From positions 23,209,716 through 23,273,715 of the forward strand of contig OY754969.1 of NCBI GenBank assembly GCA_963576475.1: a stretch of 64,000 bases of DNA. The letters run 5' to 3'. The notes beneath the pieces were generated by a model that saw only the letters and a list, made by a program, of their open reading frames with translations, was not told the DNA's origin and ran no database searches. Shown here in pieces: positions 24,309 to 36,443 of this stretch. The DNA is from Molanna angustata. Taxonomy: Eukaryota; Arthropoda; Insecta; Trichoptera; Molannidae. Position 1 is the first letter of the stretch, and each line of letters starts with the position of its first letter. The translations under genes and the position numbers were made by a program.

Positions 24309-25324
24309 GTTAATAAATAATACATGTATTTTATTGTGTACAGGGCGAAAGTTAAAAATATTTTTTTCAAACATCTTAAATTATTATTTTTTCAAACATA
24401 ATATGATAAGGAACGTAATGTTGATGTACGAGTTATGTAACGTAATTAAAAATTTTCTATTTCAAACCAGAGTTCTAGAATCTGTCACATAGTGCCATTA
24501 AATTAGTGAATATTGAGTCTTCATTTAGAAAACAATTATTCGATTGTTTTAGATGAAGAAATAATAAATAAGAATAGGTATATTTCTATTCAAATCAATA
24601 AAAAAATATTTGAATGAATCCACTATACTTAAAATAAGTTTGCAAAATATATCCCAAATAACGACAGCCAAACTAATTCATGGAAACTTGAGTGTTATTA
24701 ACAAAATTTATTACCATAGTTCGACAATAGTTGAAAAGTACCAAGTTTTGAAGTTTCAAAGAACAAGCATATTGGTTTGAAAGGATAATCGGTCACATTG
24801 TTGGTCGTTATCGATTTAAAATCAACCAAGATTTTTAAAATCTGCTCCAAAGTTCTCTTTCAGTAAACATATTCCTGGAGCGGACCATAGATCGATAATA
24901 AAGCCACAACAAACAGATTCGTGGAAAGTTGTTTAATTACAATAATGATGTTTAAAACTTGATCGACTGTGGTTTCTCTTTATAAAACTTCAGTGTTTTC
25001 TCAACTCGAATCAAAATGAAAAGTTATTCGTTTCAAAGGGAAACGCTGATGGTATGAGAAATTTTGTAATACCAATTACCAATATGTATTTATGCGAGTT
25101 CATGATCTTTGATACTGGACATGCGAGCTGGTTGCACAGATTGTTGATCTTAGAACAATGCCCTGACAATAATCTTTTCCTTTTTCCTTCCCTTCCAATT
25201 TTGAGTAGGTATATTTAAATTTATTTTTTGTGGTATTGTAGGTACATGCTTCTATGATTATTTAATGTATTTTTTTCATTTCATAGTGTATTTTTTCTGT
25301 TTATTTTAAACGAGGAATGTATGA
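24309..25324. other. AT-rich unique DNA, no gene seen
   Basis: No open frame with family features and no repeat recognised. Confidence 0.5.
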
Positions 25325-25425
25325 AGACGAATGAAGAGCGAGGAATGTATGTCAAGAGAGAGGAGTCTGGCGTTCGGTTCTCTCTGCCTACCCCAAATAG
25401 AGAAATGGCGTGATGGTATGGTATG
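25325..25425 (+). mobile_element. RTE-B 3' tail fragment
   Basis: ATGTATGTCAAGAGAGAGG, CTGGCGTTCGGTTCTCTCT, GCCTACCCC, then GAAATGGCGTGATGGTATGG. It encodes the last residues (VLSAYP-type) and stop of the RTE-B ORF. The ATGGTATGGTATGG tail marks the 3' end. Confidence 0.8.
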
Positions 25426-28153
25426 GTTATTTTAAAAGACTATATGTCCCTTAAAAAAAGCGTATATTAGGAGGGAAATTTCAGTAATATTTATTAATTT
25501 GATTCAAATGGTCATATACTTAAAATAATATAGGTATTATAATTTAAATATGTGAAACTTTATAATTGGCTATTTCTTGTGTATTCTCATTTGCAATTAA
25601 TTATTATAAATGTATAGTTGTTAAGTTTCTAAACAAATAAAAAATAACAAAAATATGTTTTTGATCTAATAAAGAAATTTAATCGAGTAATTTGTCAATT
25701 CATAAAATTGTACCTTTTTGAGGTATTAAAGAAATACATACATTAAAGATATCTATGTAAGATCAAAAAATGATCAGTTTGAAAAAAAAATACAAAATTG
25801 GCACAAAAACATTGCAAACATAGAAATTGTCTACAACAAAGGGAGACTGAAAAGTTTTACGACGATTGGGGCATGAAACCAAATTATTCGTTCTTGGTCT
25901 GATCGCAATTTCCGGGGCCGTAATCGCGTTATGGAATTATCAAAAATACGAATCTCATTAATCGAATCAAGGTTGGGAAACGACCTTTTTTTGAACTTCC
26001 CTAACACTGAGCTTGCACGAGCGAAACGAAACCGTCTTATTATTATTGTATTAATACTTTAAATATAACCAATACTGACCACAAAAGAGAGAGATGTGTA
26101 TTCTTAAATCAATTATGTACTATGAAAATGGCCATAATTATCTTAATACATCAACGATGATAGGCATTTGAAAATTACTAAAAATAATTTGATTTTACCA
26201 ATATTCTATATTCTATCACTTCAAATGCTGAATAAAACATACAAAAAATATTAATGTAAATATAAGAAAATATTAGGAAAGGTACATACTTAATAAAATA
26301 CGGTCATTATGGGTGGATTACGAAACTAGCCAAAGTTAAGTATGGCTTGTATACTTATCTCCAAACATCTTGAATTTTTTCTGCCTGGAGGTGCACGGTT
26401 AACGTAAAAACGTGATCAAACCAACAAAGCGAAAAACCCAAATTTGTCTTCTGCGCACCCGCGCACGAAAATGGTATTTTATTTTATTTGTGGTTATGTA
26501 TAATTTCTTTGTTTAGAAAGAAGGAAAATGAATAAGCGAAGAAGATTTATTTTAGAGTTGTATCGTTTTGTAAAGATAAATATAGCGACAGTTGTCTGAC
26601 TTTTCAAGTTTCTTCAAACCAACTCCATTTACAAGTTTGTCGTAGTCTTTGGTTATTTCTATCACCACGGTTTGTATCAGGGACAGAAGCGAAAGATGAA
26701 TTTCATAATTTAGAAGGTTATGGTGGGTTGTTTTGACTAAACACTTTCGGTTTTCTTGTTCGCAGTTGTGGATGAGTACCCCCAAATATGTAGTGTGTGG
26801 AACAACATTACATCCTGCTGGTTTGGAGATTTATGTTTGTGGGAAATATATACGGACATTAAATAGAGCCTTTTGCAGTGACGTAGTGAAAACTTTTCCG
26901 GGACAAGAAAATATTTATGTAGCAAGATTAACAGATAAATTAGTTTTAACAACTGTTGTTTAAGCGTTTTAATACGGGGAAACAAAGTGAGGGAAAATTA
27001 CCGGGGGCCATTACAAAAAGTCTCGCTTTTTAATTACACTTTCACAGGGAAGTAATAAAATGTAAGGATTTATGTCACTAACAATTCTTGCATTAAACGT
27101 TCCCGGTTACGTTTTAATGTCCTGAGAATTGAACTGAAGGATCCCGAAGCGATTTTAAAGTGTCGGGGTCATCATTATGACCATATCACATTCCAGGTTG
27201 TTTGAAATTTCCCATAGAAACAGTTATGCAAAAAAAAAGATACCGGGATGACCAATTTGACGTTTGGACTTTCGTGAAGTACCGTAGTTTATTATTCGAC
27301 AGCTAAAAGTGGGGGAGCAAATATCGTACTTCATTAAGCAGCCATACAAAATGTAGGAATAGGTAGGTATGCTTAGCTGTTGATAATTACGGAACTTCAT
27401 GAGAGTCCAAAACGTTGAAATTGCCATAACTGTTCTGTACCCATGACAATACACATAAATACAAAGGCGGGTAAACAAGTCAATTTAAAAAGAAACATAC
27501 AACAAAAACTTATATTCAAGAAAATCGATCTGAATTGATGGCAGTACGATTCTCTCGAGTGTGATAATATTGTATTACAAAAGTCAGTAATTCGAATGGT
27601 TATCAACAAATAAATAAGAATAACTAGAATCGAAGGTTATTGTGATTGTGGGTATGAGTGTACATTGTATATTAGTTAGGTAGGTAAGTATTTCCAATGC
27701 CAAATGAAAAAGGTAAGACGTTATACGTTGAATGGTGTGTAAGGGTGAGAAAACGAGGTGGTTAGGCGTGAAGACCTCATGGGAGCTGTAAGAGTGGATT
27801 AGGTCGAAGTAAGAGAAAGAAGAATGGAGTGGACCTATCTCTCAGGTAAGAGAGTAAGTGGAATCGGAAGGCAAATTAAGAAATCTGTATACTATATTCG
27901 AACCCAGACTTACACCAAAGCGGTGGGTAAAGAATATTGCTTTTTTAAAATACATTGTTTGACAGTGAAACCAAAAATATACATATGAGAAAGGCTCAAA
28001 GACAAAAAATGACACTGGCAAAATGGACATAATTTAGGTTAATTTAGTTAAGGTTGGACTGTTCATTTTAGCAAGTTCACATTATGTTTGTATAGTACAC
28101 ATAATATATTAAATGTGGAGAAACTCAGTATAAAATATGTCGAGCGCGAGCTA
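25426..28153. other. Unique DNA with two GC-richer islands
   Basis: 25860-26040 (GATCGCAATTTCCGGGGCC, GTAATCGCGTTATGG) and 26980-27200 are GC-richer than the surroundings and not repeated in this window; candidate conserved non-coding sequence. Open frames at 26.7-27.0 kb overlap on both strands and show no family signature. Confidence 0.4.
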
Positions 28154-28420
28154 GTTGACACAGTTGAGTGACGAAAGATTTCATATTTGGGTCACGTTCT
28201 GCGAGACAAAAGGTATAGGCTACTCCAACTGATTATGGCAAGGGCAAAGGAGAAAATAGAGGAAAGCTGCAAATATCATGGGCCCTCAACACTTATGAGT
28301 GGACCGGCATCAGAGGCATCGGTGAGTTGTTCCGGAATGCGGCGGATAATAATGCCTTCTCAGCAGTGATCGCCAACGTCGTGGGGACTTGATTTGGCAC
28401 GAAGAACAAGAAGAAGTAAT
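28154..28420 (+). pseudogene. Non-LTR reverse transcriptase C-terminus (RTE-C family)
   Basis: The plus strand reads ISYLGHVLRDKRYRLLQLIM (28173-28232), then after a frameshift WTGIRGIGELFRNAADNN and AFSAVIANVVGT to a stop near 28390, followed by GGCACGAAGAACAAGAAG. This YLGHVLR...ELFxxAxDxxxFxxxIANV arrangement is the usual end of insect RTE-like polyproteins. Truncated and frameshifted. Confidence 0.82.
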
Positions 28421-28458
28421 CAGAACAGATTCAAAATTACAATTAAATATAAATATTG

Positions 28459-28630
28459 TAAATCGAATATTTTTTTAATTGCATATACGCAAACATTGGA
28501 TTTTTTTCCCTTGTCGGGAGTCAAATGATATTTTTAGTGGCAAACTTATTTATGATATTAGGTTATTCCATAATATCTCAACTTCGTCTCTATTGAGACG
28601 TTAAAAAGTTTGTCAATAAAAATAAATATT
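28459..28630. repeat. Foldback family, short copy (FB1)
   Basis: Starts CGAATATTTTTTTAATTGC, ATATACGCAAACATTGG, CCCTTGTCGGGAGTCAAAT and turns back into CAACTTCGTCTCTATTGAGA..AAAGTTTGTCAATAAA. The second part is the inverse of the module seen at 36.42-36.48 kb, so outer and inner modules of the family meet with most of the body deleted. Confidence 0.8.
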
Positions 28631-31600
28631 ATAATGCGATATGAAAGTAAATGTGATCAAAACAGTCTTTGATTATTTCTGAACATTTGTCCTCAATTGC
28701 GTAATTTCCAGTGAATTAAGTTAAGGTTCGGATGCCTTACAATAATTATGGAATTATCTCCGGAGGTTTCTGTATCTGTATTCAGTAGAGGAAGGAGGAT
28801 AGTGTAGTGTGTGGGGTATAGATGGAGGTGTCTCAAGATAGGTTGGGTCCTTGGTTGTAGGCAATAGTGAGTGGGCTGGGCCGAGCAGTAGGGAGTGTAT
28901 CAGATATTCAAGCGGGCGGGAAATTTGTTTCATTAGCACCGGCTCCTCGCAATAGATATTGATGATGCCGACAAGATTGGAATATGGAGTTAGGAAGTTT
29001 TTATGGCCGCCGAGAAACCGAACGAGGTAATATTATGGACACACTATATCTTCCGAGCCCTTCTATAAATAAATAAACTTAATATGTATTAAATTTCTAA
29101 CGATGTTTACCTGATAACCACCGAGGGATAACTTCGATTGCCCGCGTTCTACGTTAGTTGCTTCATTTCAATTACTTGTAAATGTTACATATTGATACAT
29201 ACATGCATACAAAAAAATATATACATATATGTGTAATCGTGTTTGATTAAAAGATAACAATAAATGGACATTTTTCCAATACAACGCAAACAAATATGGG
29301 TTGAATATGTGCCCTAAACAAATTGGAAAATGTAAAAGTGAATTGAGAGGGGAAATTTTTGGTTGTGTTTTAATATTTAACAAAAAGTATGAACAAAATT
29401 ATCATGTTTGAAAAAGTTGAATAAATAAATTGGCTTAAAGGTTCAAACTTCAAAAATTATATTTTAGTACCCCGTGAATATAGAATTTTGCTTCCAGCTG
29501 TGCGGTTTCGACATTTTTTTTTCACATGCAATTTTTTGAATACAAATACAAAAATGGCATTATCACTTAAATACATGCGAAATTTAAAAAAAAATCCGGA
29601 AATAGCGATTAATATTGTAAATGATTTCATGAAGTTAGTCGTCTAGGTAGGTACTAAAATTCAATTAAGGAAAATTCTGAGATAATTGATAACATTATCA
29701 GGGCAAAAAAAATCTGTATAAAAACTTAAAACTGATTGCTGTATGTAACGTATTTTGAATTTGTGTTATACATAAAATAAATGAAATATCGCATGCAGTA
29801 AATTCTAATGTCTCCCGTAGAAAAATTACACTCTTACACGAGATTCTGCAATTTTGAAATAGGTGAAGATATTTTCATATGATAGTAATAGAAAGAAAAG
29901 TGCTACAGTAGAAATAGTGGCCGATATTATCCAAGTTTAAAAGTATCTACATACGTCATATTAAACATTTACTATATTACTCGGAGACAACTTGATTAAG
30001 TGAGTTGTTCTAAATTTTATAAATGTTTCATACACTGTCTAATAGCCAATATAATAAAATATCGCATTTTTCAATAAGATTAGAAGAGTTTACAACTGAA
30101 ACCATTTATTCAAACACTGTTATATATTGCTTTATACAGAAATTATTCAAAAAGAATTAAGTTCTAAAAAGAAAATAAATATTCCTACCTATGAATTACA
30201 CTAAATATATATATTATTACTGTAAAAGTATAATGATTTGATCAAAAGTTATTTGTTCGCCAAAAGTTTGAACCACAAAGAGGTGGGGAAGGTCAATTAA
30301 GATTTAAATATCAAATTGTGACAACATTCAAAAGTAAAATGTAATAATCCATCATTAAAGAACCTACAAAGCATTTGTCCTTTTATTCATCAATAGATAA
30401 TGTCGGTACATAAAGAGCGAACAATAAAGTTTACACTGAAACCGAGATCGAATATACTTAATACTTATGTTTATTTGAAGGTATTTAATTATTTCGGAAA
30501 CAAGTTTTAAGGTTGTTTACTCGCATAATTTATTCAAAAACATCGAGGACTTTTGCCTGTGGCGAGTTCCGAAACATTTTCCAACTCGGTAAAGGGGAAA
30601 TAAAATTATTTATACTTGAAGACTTTAATAATACGCGAGTGAAGCAGCAACAAATTTCTATACCATTTAAACATAAAACGAATAAGGAATTTTGTACCTA
30701 ATTTAATATATGTGTATGTACTCAATAGGCACACACAGGTGAGAGTTTTCTTATAGAAACTTTGAACCTACATATTATATGTCGTTGGATAATTACAACG
30801 TATATAAAAGTTACACTGCCATAAAACAGATAATAAACATGCATTACGAACACAACATTATATTATGTAAAAATGGAAAGACTATGTAGCTATAGATGTT
30901 TTATTAGATTCAAATTTAATGAATGCAAATAAAATTGTTTCCTATATTGTTTTGAAAGAATGCACAGCAAAAAAATATCATCATGTGATTCAAATAAGTT
31001 TTGGAATTTGTTACACTTGTTTAGTAAGATATTCATCAAACAAAATGTTCTAAAGATGGTATAAGAATTCCAACAATGCATACTTTTTATTTGTATTAAC
31101 AAAAACAAAACGGAGGAAATAAGGAATAGGTATATATTTAAATATAGGTAAAATTTTCAGTACAAATTTTGTATGGAAATTTTAGTATAGGTATTTGAGT
31201 ACAGGTGAAAGGTGGTTGGGGCTTGCGTCACGGGCCCTTACTAACGTGGGCCCATGATTTATCTACTTTAGAAAGAAAGATATGGATATTTCTTCGATGT
31301 TTAGTTTTTTTCTATCTTGAATCAAAACAGAAAAGTTTCTCGTGTCTTTTATGAACTGAACTTTCATCTCATTGTCAATATTTACGATGACCGTAACTTC
31401 ATTCCGTATTATGAACTGACGTAAGTGATTGAAATCATAACCCTCCAATAAAGTATTCGTAGACACGGATGCATTAGTTTTGTATGAAGTTTTCTCAGAG
31501 TGGGTAGATAGAGATACGTACTCACGTATGTACTATAGATATATATCTTCCGTCTGAACTATAATGGTGGCGTCTTTGCAGAAGGCTGTTACCAATGCTT

Positions 31601-31911
31601 TTCCAGAGGGATGCTGAATTGCGGAGGGGGGATTTGATTGGCGGGGAGGGAAAACAGGATATCGTACACACGATCTGTAAAGACACGTCAGTTTTTGAGA
31701 CAAGTACCTAATATTTAAATATGGATATTCACGAAGTACCAATCTTGTGTTGGGAATTTTAAGAAATAAGAACTAGTGCTAGTTTAATGATAAAGAAAAA
31801 AGTGTCAAAATAGAAAAATCACGACTCCTTATTCCCTAGAAGTGGAGAGTAAAATTACGAATGGGAAACTATTCGGAATTAAGCATACATTGAAAGCATA
31901 ATTCTTCTTCT
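28631..31911. other. Unique AT-rich DNA, no gene seen
   Basis: 28790-29060 is a G-rich island. 31530-31690 is also GC-richer. No open frame has family features and no repeat is recognised across this 3.3 kb. Confidence 0.45.
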
Positions 31912-32006
31912 TTGTTAGCCTTTTTTCGTCCAGTAATGGACATAGGCCTTCCCCTGAAACCTCTATATGGTCTGCAGCTCCCTAACTGGACATACCGCAT
32001 CTATCA
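31912..32006. mobile_element. Probable LINE 3' UTR fragment
   Basis: CGTCCAGTAATGGACATAGG followed by CCTTCCCCTGAAACC resembles a phrase widespread in moth genomes near the 3' ends of non-LTR elements, with a small palindrome TCCAGTAATGGA. Assigned from general knowledge of the phrase; no second copy here. Confidence 0.35.
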
Positions 32007-32766
32007 CATTATTCTATTTTAAATAAATAAAAATAAATGAAAATCAAGTTGGTAGTGAGTAATAGGTACATTTTTGGCACCCGAATAAAATATTTGATTT
32101 GAAAAACTTTGTAGAGAAAAAATTGAATACAAGAGAATCAAAAATGTTTATTGTCGTTTTTCTTAATAAAAGTACTTAATTTTTTTTAGTTTAAAATTAT
32201 CAATGAATGCGAGTACCAATACAAAAACGATTTTTGAAAATTATACCGGACACCAAAATGGAATCGGATCATTTGCAAAACATGATAATATAAGGTAAAT
32301 GAAAAAAGCGTATTCGTCTATCGTTCGTCCGAAACGATTTAGTAAGATGGGGGTGAGAAATAGAGGAACAGAGAGTGTGGGGTGTGAGGGGTGGGAAGTT
32401 AAGGCTTGAGAAAAAGCGTATTCGGATAATGCTGATCATGTGTTTTGGTAGGTGGTAAATAAACAAATGGCTAAAGCAATGGGAAAACTCAGGGGTAGGA
32501 TGGTACAAAGAAATGGGGGTGGAATGGCAAAGGAATTATGATAACTTTCGCGGTAGGGTAGAAAAATAATAATGCTTTATTATTGCACATTTTCATAGAT
32601 TATAAGGGAAAAACCGCCGTTATTTTTACTGCGATTCTAATTTTGCGAAAATATATTGACGACATGGGGTGGCATAAATGATAAATGGTGAAAAATAAAA
32701 AAAAATATAATAATATTTAAAAAGAAAAATATAGCAAAAAAATAAATTCAAATAGTCTTCGTATGA
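32007..32766. other. AT-rich unique DNA, no gene seen
   Basis: Nothing supportable. Confidence 0.5.
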
Positions 32767-33009
32767 AATGAGTGGGTTGTGGCCAACGCTATACACCTAA
32801 ATACCAAGTCACTCCATAAAGTATTAAAATTTTTCAGCATTTTCATGTACCTAATGAGTCTTTTAAATTATTTTTGATACCTATCAATATTTTATTATGA
32901 AAAATTAATAATTCTTCAATGCCATTTTATGAATATCAAATTTTAAGTTTGCTGAGCTTGGGGTCACTTTGAAATATTAAGCAGTAAAAGGGTGCGAAGC
33001 ACTGATCCT
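32767..33009 (+). repeat. 'GTGGGTTGTGG' repeat copy D, 5' part
   Basis: ATGAGTGGGTTGTGGCC to the hAT-like junction. It continues at 40163. Joining the two parts and removing one CTGATCCT restores the order seen in copy B near 16272 (ACTGACCTTCTTTAAAATC). Confidence 0.88.
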
Positions 33010-33010
33010 T

Positions 33011-33185
33011 AGTGATGAGCAAAAGTCTTGCAAGTCTTGCAGTCTTTGTCTTGGTCTTGCATTTTTTGCAAGACCAAGACCAAGACCACAAACTTCACTG
33101 CAAGACCAAGACCAAGACCATGCTTGCAAGACCAAGAGTCTTGCAAGACCTAAATGCAAGACTCTTGCGGTCTTGCATTTTTTCA
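33011..33185. repeat. hAT-like left subterminal repeat block
   Basis: Alternating GTCTTGCA and GCAAGACC with (AAGACC) runs in both orientations, able to fold. Equivalent to the block at 39981-40148. In hAT elements such subterminal repeats bind transposase; that role is inferred here. Open frames across it are artefacts. Confidence 0.85.
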
Positions 33186-33490
33186 ATATGTTGACATATT
33201 ACTCGTAGAAATTAGGTACATTGGAATGACAATAAATGAGTTATACCTATACGAAGATCGAATTTTGTGACATCTGAAACTTTTAGCCTATCAACTTTCA
33301 ATATTTATGACTTTCTTAAAAATGTTTGATGTCTTCACATGATATTTATTTTATAAAAACGGTCAGTATAAAAATAATTTATAATTTTGTGTCATTGTTA
33401 AATGTATTCATATTAGTGTATCTTAGGTAGGTGTACCAGAATTTAATTACTACAAATGTCTAAGAATGAAATTAAGAAACCTATCGGTTT

Positions 33491-33740
33491 AAATTTTATT
33501 TATTTTATTTTTTATTTATTTCTATCCAAAAATATACAGTATATATGAGATACAAAATATCTTAAGATAATATAAGCTTATTTATACATAGTTAACATAC
33601 AATGTAAATATAAGTTATCTCATTTCAATAAATATCAATTTACCACTTCACTGGTGCTTACATAGTTGAAGCCATATCTTTTTGTTTGTATCTTTGTTAC
33701 TAGCCCCCTCACTAGGCATAGCCTGTGCTAAGGTGAGCTA
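33491..33740 (-). mobile_element. LINE 3' end with hairpin and (AAAT)n tail
   Basis: On the minus strand a CTCACCTTAGCACAGGC / CTAGTGAGG hairpin (33700-33738) is followed by about 190 bp and then an AAATAAAATAAATAAAA tail (33495-33520). Same arrangement as 11040-11140. Confidence 0.5.
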
Positions 33741-34226
33741 GTTTTATGTTATTGTCTATTACGTTGTTTATTTATAGATACATTTACATATTATATAAGT
33801 ACATGTACATACATACGCTACGCATTCAAACGTATGCATCTTTCCTTCTAAATACAATATTTCATATTGAGTCATGCACACACAACCAAAAATTGTGGAA
33901 ATAAATTATTTGTTTCACTTTTTTTCAATTGTCTATTCTGTTGTTTGTAATAGTGCATTTACATTTTATTTGGAAGAATTATTTCCTTAAGGAAAAATAA
34001 CAAATATTTTTAATAATGAACACGTGCGGCGTGTGTTAACAGGAAGTTACTATCTCAGATTCAAATTGTCTCATATTACGTTTACGTTATGCAAAAATAA
34101 CCTTTATCATTAGATTCTCAAATGCTATATTTATTTAACCGCGGTGTAATTGCAAAGACGCCGCTCTCCTCAAAATAAACAAACATCTACGGAGGCGTTT
34201 CAAGTGTACCTACTGTATCTTGTGCA

Positions 34227-34360
34227 TAAAATAAATTCTATTAATTATTTTATTAATTATTCTATTAATTATTTTATTTATTTATCACACTATTTAAATA
34301 ATCGTCATTAAAAATAGATAACTGCTGCCCAACTAGGTATACCTGTTCTAGGGCTAGCAG
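34227..34360 (-). mobile_element. LINE 3' end, hairpin variant
   Basis: Minus strand CTGCTAGCCCTAGAACAGG / CCTAGTTGGGCAGCAG hairpin followed by AT-rich tail with AATAAATAAAATAATT units. Diverged relative of the 11.04 and 33.5 kb copies. Confidence 0.4.
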
Positions 34361-34379
34361 TTTTCCAACTATTTGTTTA

Positions 34380-34514
34380 CCAACTGTCGATTTATTCAAG
34401 AAAATTTATTTCTATTAACAGACCGACAAAGTATCACTCTAAGAAGTGCGAGATTTGTATGCCAGGTCTATATTTTTAAGAGAAATAAATTCTCTCGAAC
34501 GAATCGACAGTTGG
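34380..34514. mobile_element. 135-bp MITE made only of 'CCAACTGTCGA' ends
   Basis: Begins CCAACTGTCGATTTATTCAA and ends CGAACGAATCGACAGTTGG; the inverted arms extend about 40 bp through AATTTATTTCT / AGAAATAAATT. The core (GAGATTTGTATGCCAGGTC) also comes from the left end of the 1-kb element. It looks like two left ends joined head to head. Confidence 0.85.
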
Positions 34515-35163
34515 AATATTATGTATGTGGGTATGTACATATGTATGTGTGCATGTATATTTTTGTTTGTTTTGTTTTTTTTTAAAAGTATGCATTAATT
34601 TTGTATTTTTGTAAAAATAAATATGTTATCGATTTCTCTGATCAAACTTTCATTTGGTATAAAAAAAGTTTATTTACCATAAATATCACATAAAATGTTG
34701 TTATATAAGATAGTCGAGGTGTTTTTAAAAATGTATAATAATACAAAATAATGAAAAGATGCACATTATTTGAATTTAAAATTAAAAAAATATTAATTAA
34801 ATTTACCATACAAGGTAATAAAATAAAATAAATTATTAAAAAAACACACTCTTTGAAATACCTCTGCGGTCACGTCAAAGAAAGGAATTAGTACTTCATA
34901 TTATTAACTTAAAAATATTACTTATTCTTGTGTCTAATGCCACCGTTAGAGAAACATAACCCTTATTTTTCTATTGTTAGAGTATGTTTTTGCACGATTG
35001 AAACGTAATAAGACATTTTGAATCTGGGACAATTCGTAGTATGACTTCCTGTGTAGGTACTCTGTAGGTACATGTTTCTGGGCGAGTTTTGACAAGATAT
35101 GATATTATACTTACATACATATCTATCATTCAAGCAAGCAGGTAGGTATGTTCATTATTTTAG
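34515..35163. other. AT-rich interior of the hAT-like element
   Basis: No gene. AGATTCAAATTGTCTC near 34059 and its approximate inverse near 35020-35035 flank this part loosely. Confidence 0.35.
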
Positions 35164-35275
35164 TAGTTGCATGTAACACATGAGATCCAACTGTCGATGG
35201 CGATAGAATGTATAATTTAGGAATACGTACCAAACTATAAACACATTTATAAATATTTTATGATATTTTATTTTC
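35164..35275 (-). mobile_element. TIR element right-end fragment
   Basis: AGTTGCATGTAACACATGAG, ATCCAACTGTCGATGGCGA and AATACGTACCAAACTATAAA match the inverted right end of the 1-kb element. It breaks off and abuts a left end in opposite orientation. Confidence 0.82.
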
Positions 35276-35822
35276 TAAAACTGTCGATTTGTTCAAAAGA
35301 ATTTATTTCTCTTAAAATGTCGACAAATTATCAAGCCAAGATACGCGAGATTTGTGTCCTCCTCATAGACCTCATATAATTTTTGATCCGCTTAATGCAA
35401 AGAGCCTAAAATTTCAGAATGTATATAAATTCATAGGGACACAATGCTTTTTTATTTCATTGATTTTTTGTTTCAGTCAGGGGTTATCAACTTTTGAATT
35501 TTAAATTAATTTTAACAAATAGGTAGGTACCTATCTCAAAAACTATAAAAGCTAGAACGTTGTTTATTGGTATAAATATAGACAAATACAAAATCTCAAG
35601 TTAATTTTTCATGTGAAAAAGTTCCAGAGTTTCTTAAACATTATGTATTTATAAAAAAAAAAATATATGTGTTTAACAGTATATTTATGTGTTTAACAGC
35701 CTTTATTTCCAACGTTTTTGAAAATATCGAAAAAAGCCGAAATACCCCAAGTAGATAATTTAATTTTCTGTAAATAATATGCAGTGATATGTAATGAATA
35801 GATATGCAATAGAATTCAAAAA
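35276..35822 (+). mobile_element. TIR element left half
   Basis: AACTGTCGATTTGTTCAAAA, ATACGCGAGATTTGTG, CAGGGGTTATCAACTTTTG and AAAGCCGAAATACCCCAA follow the same order as 11865-12540. The right half is missing. Confidence 0.85.
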
Positions 35823-35926
35823 TCTGCACACTAAAACATGAGTCCTAATCAAAACATGTGTCCTAGCGAATATTAGTCGTTGACGAACCTTTGTACGTGT
35901 CGCTTCTCACTTATTTGTAATTGAAA

Positions 35927-36443
35927 ATGACATTCTGTGTCGTAAAATGTTGCCGTAATAGGTCTAATGTTGTGAAGAAAGACGATGGAGTTACTTTTCA
36001 TAAGAAAGTACAAAAATATTATCGAAATTTATTAATTTTAGATCGAAAAAACCTTGGATATTTTAAATTTTTATTTTCTTATTCGGGAATGACCGTTGGA
36101 TACTGTCTAGACTTAAAAAAACGTGTACACTACTAAAAAAGGTCATTTCATTTCTTACATGTACATAAAGATTCCTTGTTTAGTATTGTTTTTCTTGTGA
36201 ATGTGTCAAAATTGTTTGCTGGTATGAAATATGTACGATACTCAGCTAAACTGGCATATTAGGGCTTTCACAAATTTTATTTTTATTTCAATCAGGTTTC
36301 CAAATGCAATACGAAGGAGAGAAAAGTAGATTAAATTTTTAAGAAGAAATCGCTGTGATCAATATTGGTGTCCATCAAAATATTCACGCATTTGTTCAAA
36401 GCACTTTCAAAATGAAATTTTTATTGACAAACATTTTTTTTAA
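35927..36443 (+). pseudogene. Decayed two-exon THAP domain, probably transposase N-terminus
   Basis: Exon 1 (35927-36003) starts at an ATG and encodes MTFCVVKCCRNRSNVVKK and GVTFHK, with the first CxxxC zinc pair. Exon 2 (36296-36443) continues FPNAIRRREK, then PSKYSRICSKHFQNEIF with the second pair CxxH. Together this is the C2CH THAP DNA-binding module with FHxFP in place. Two lesions: the donor reads GAAAGTAC where GTAAGTAC would be expected, and TAG (36327-36329) sits where THAP domains have their invariant Trp. The acceptor TTATTTCAATCAG is intact. THAP occurs in P-element-type transposases and in host regulators; the abutting foldback sequence favours a transposase. No catalytic domain follows. 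Confidence 0.8.

Noticed and set aside
26552..26985. Overlapping frames on both strands at 26.6-27.0 kb
   Set aside because: No motif, no splice context, and similar open length on both strands; chance frames.
32977..33194. Short frames on both strands rich in repeated dipeptides
   Set aside because: They lie on the (AAGACC)n subterminal array of the hAT-like element.
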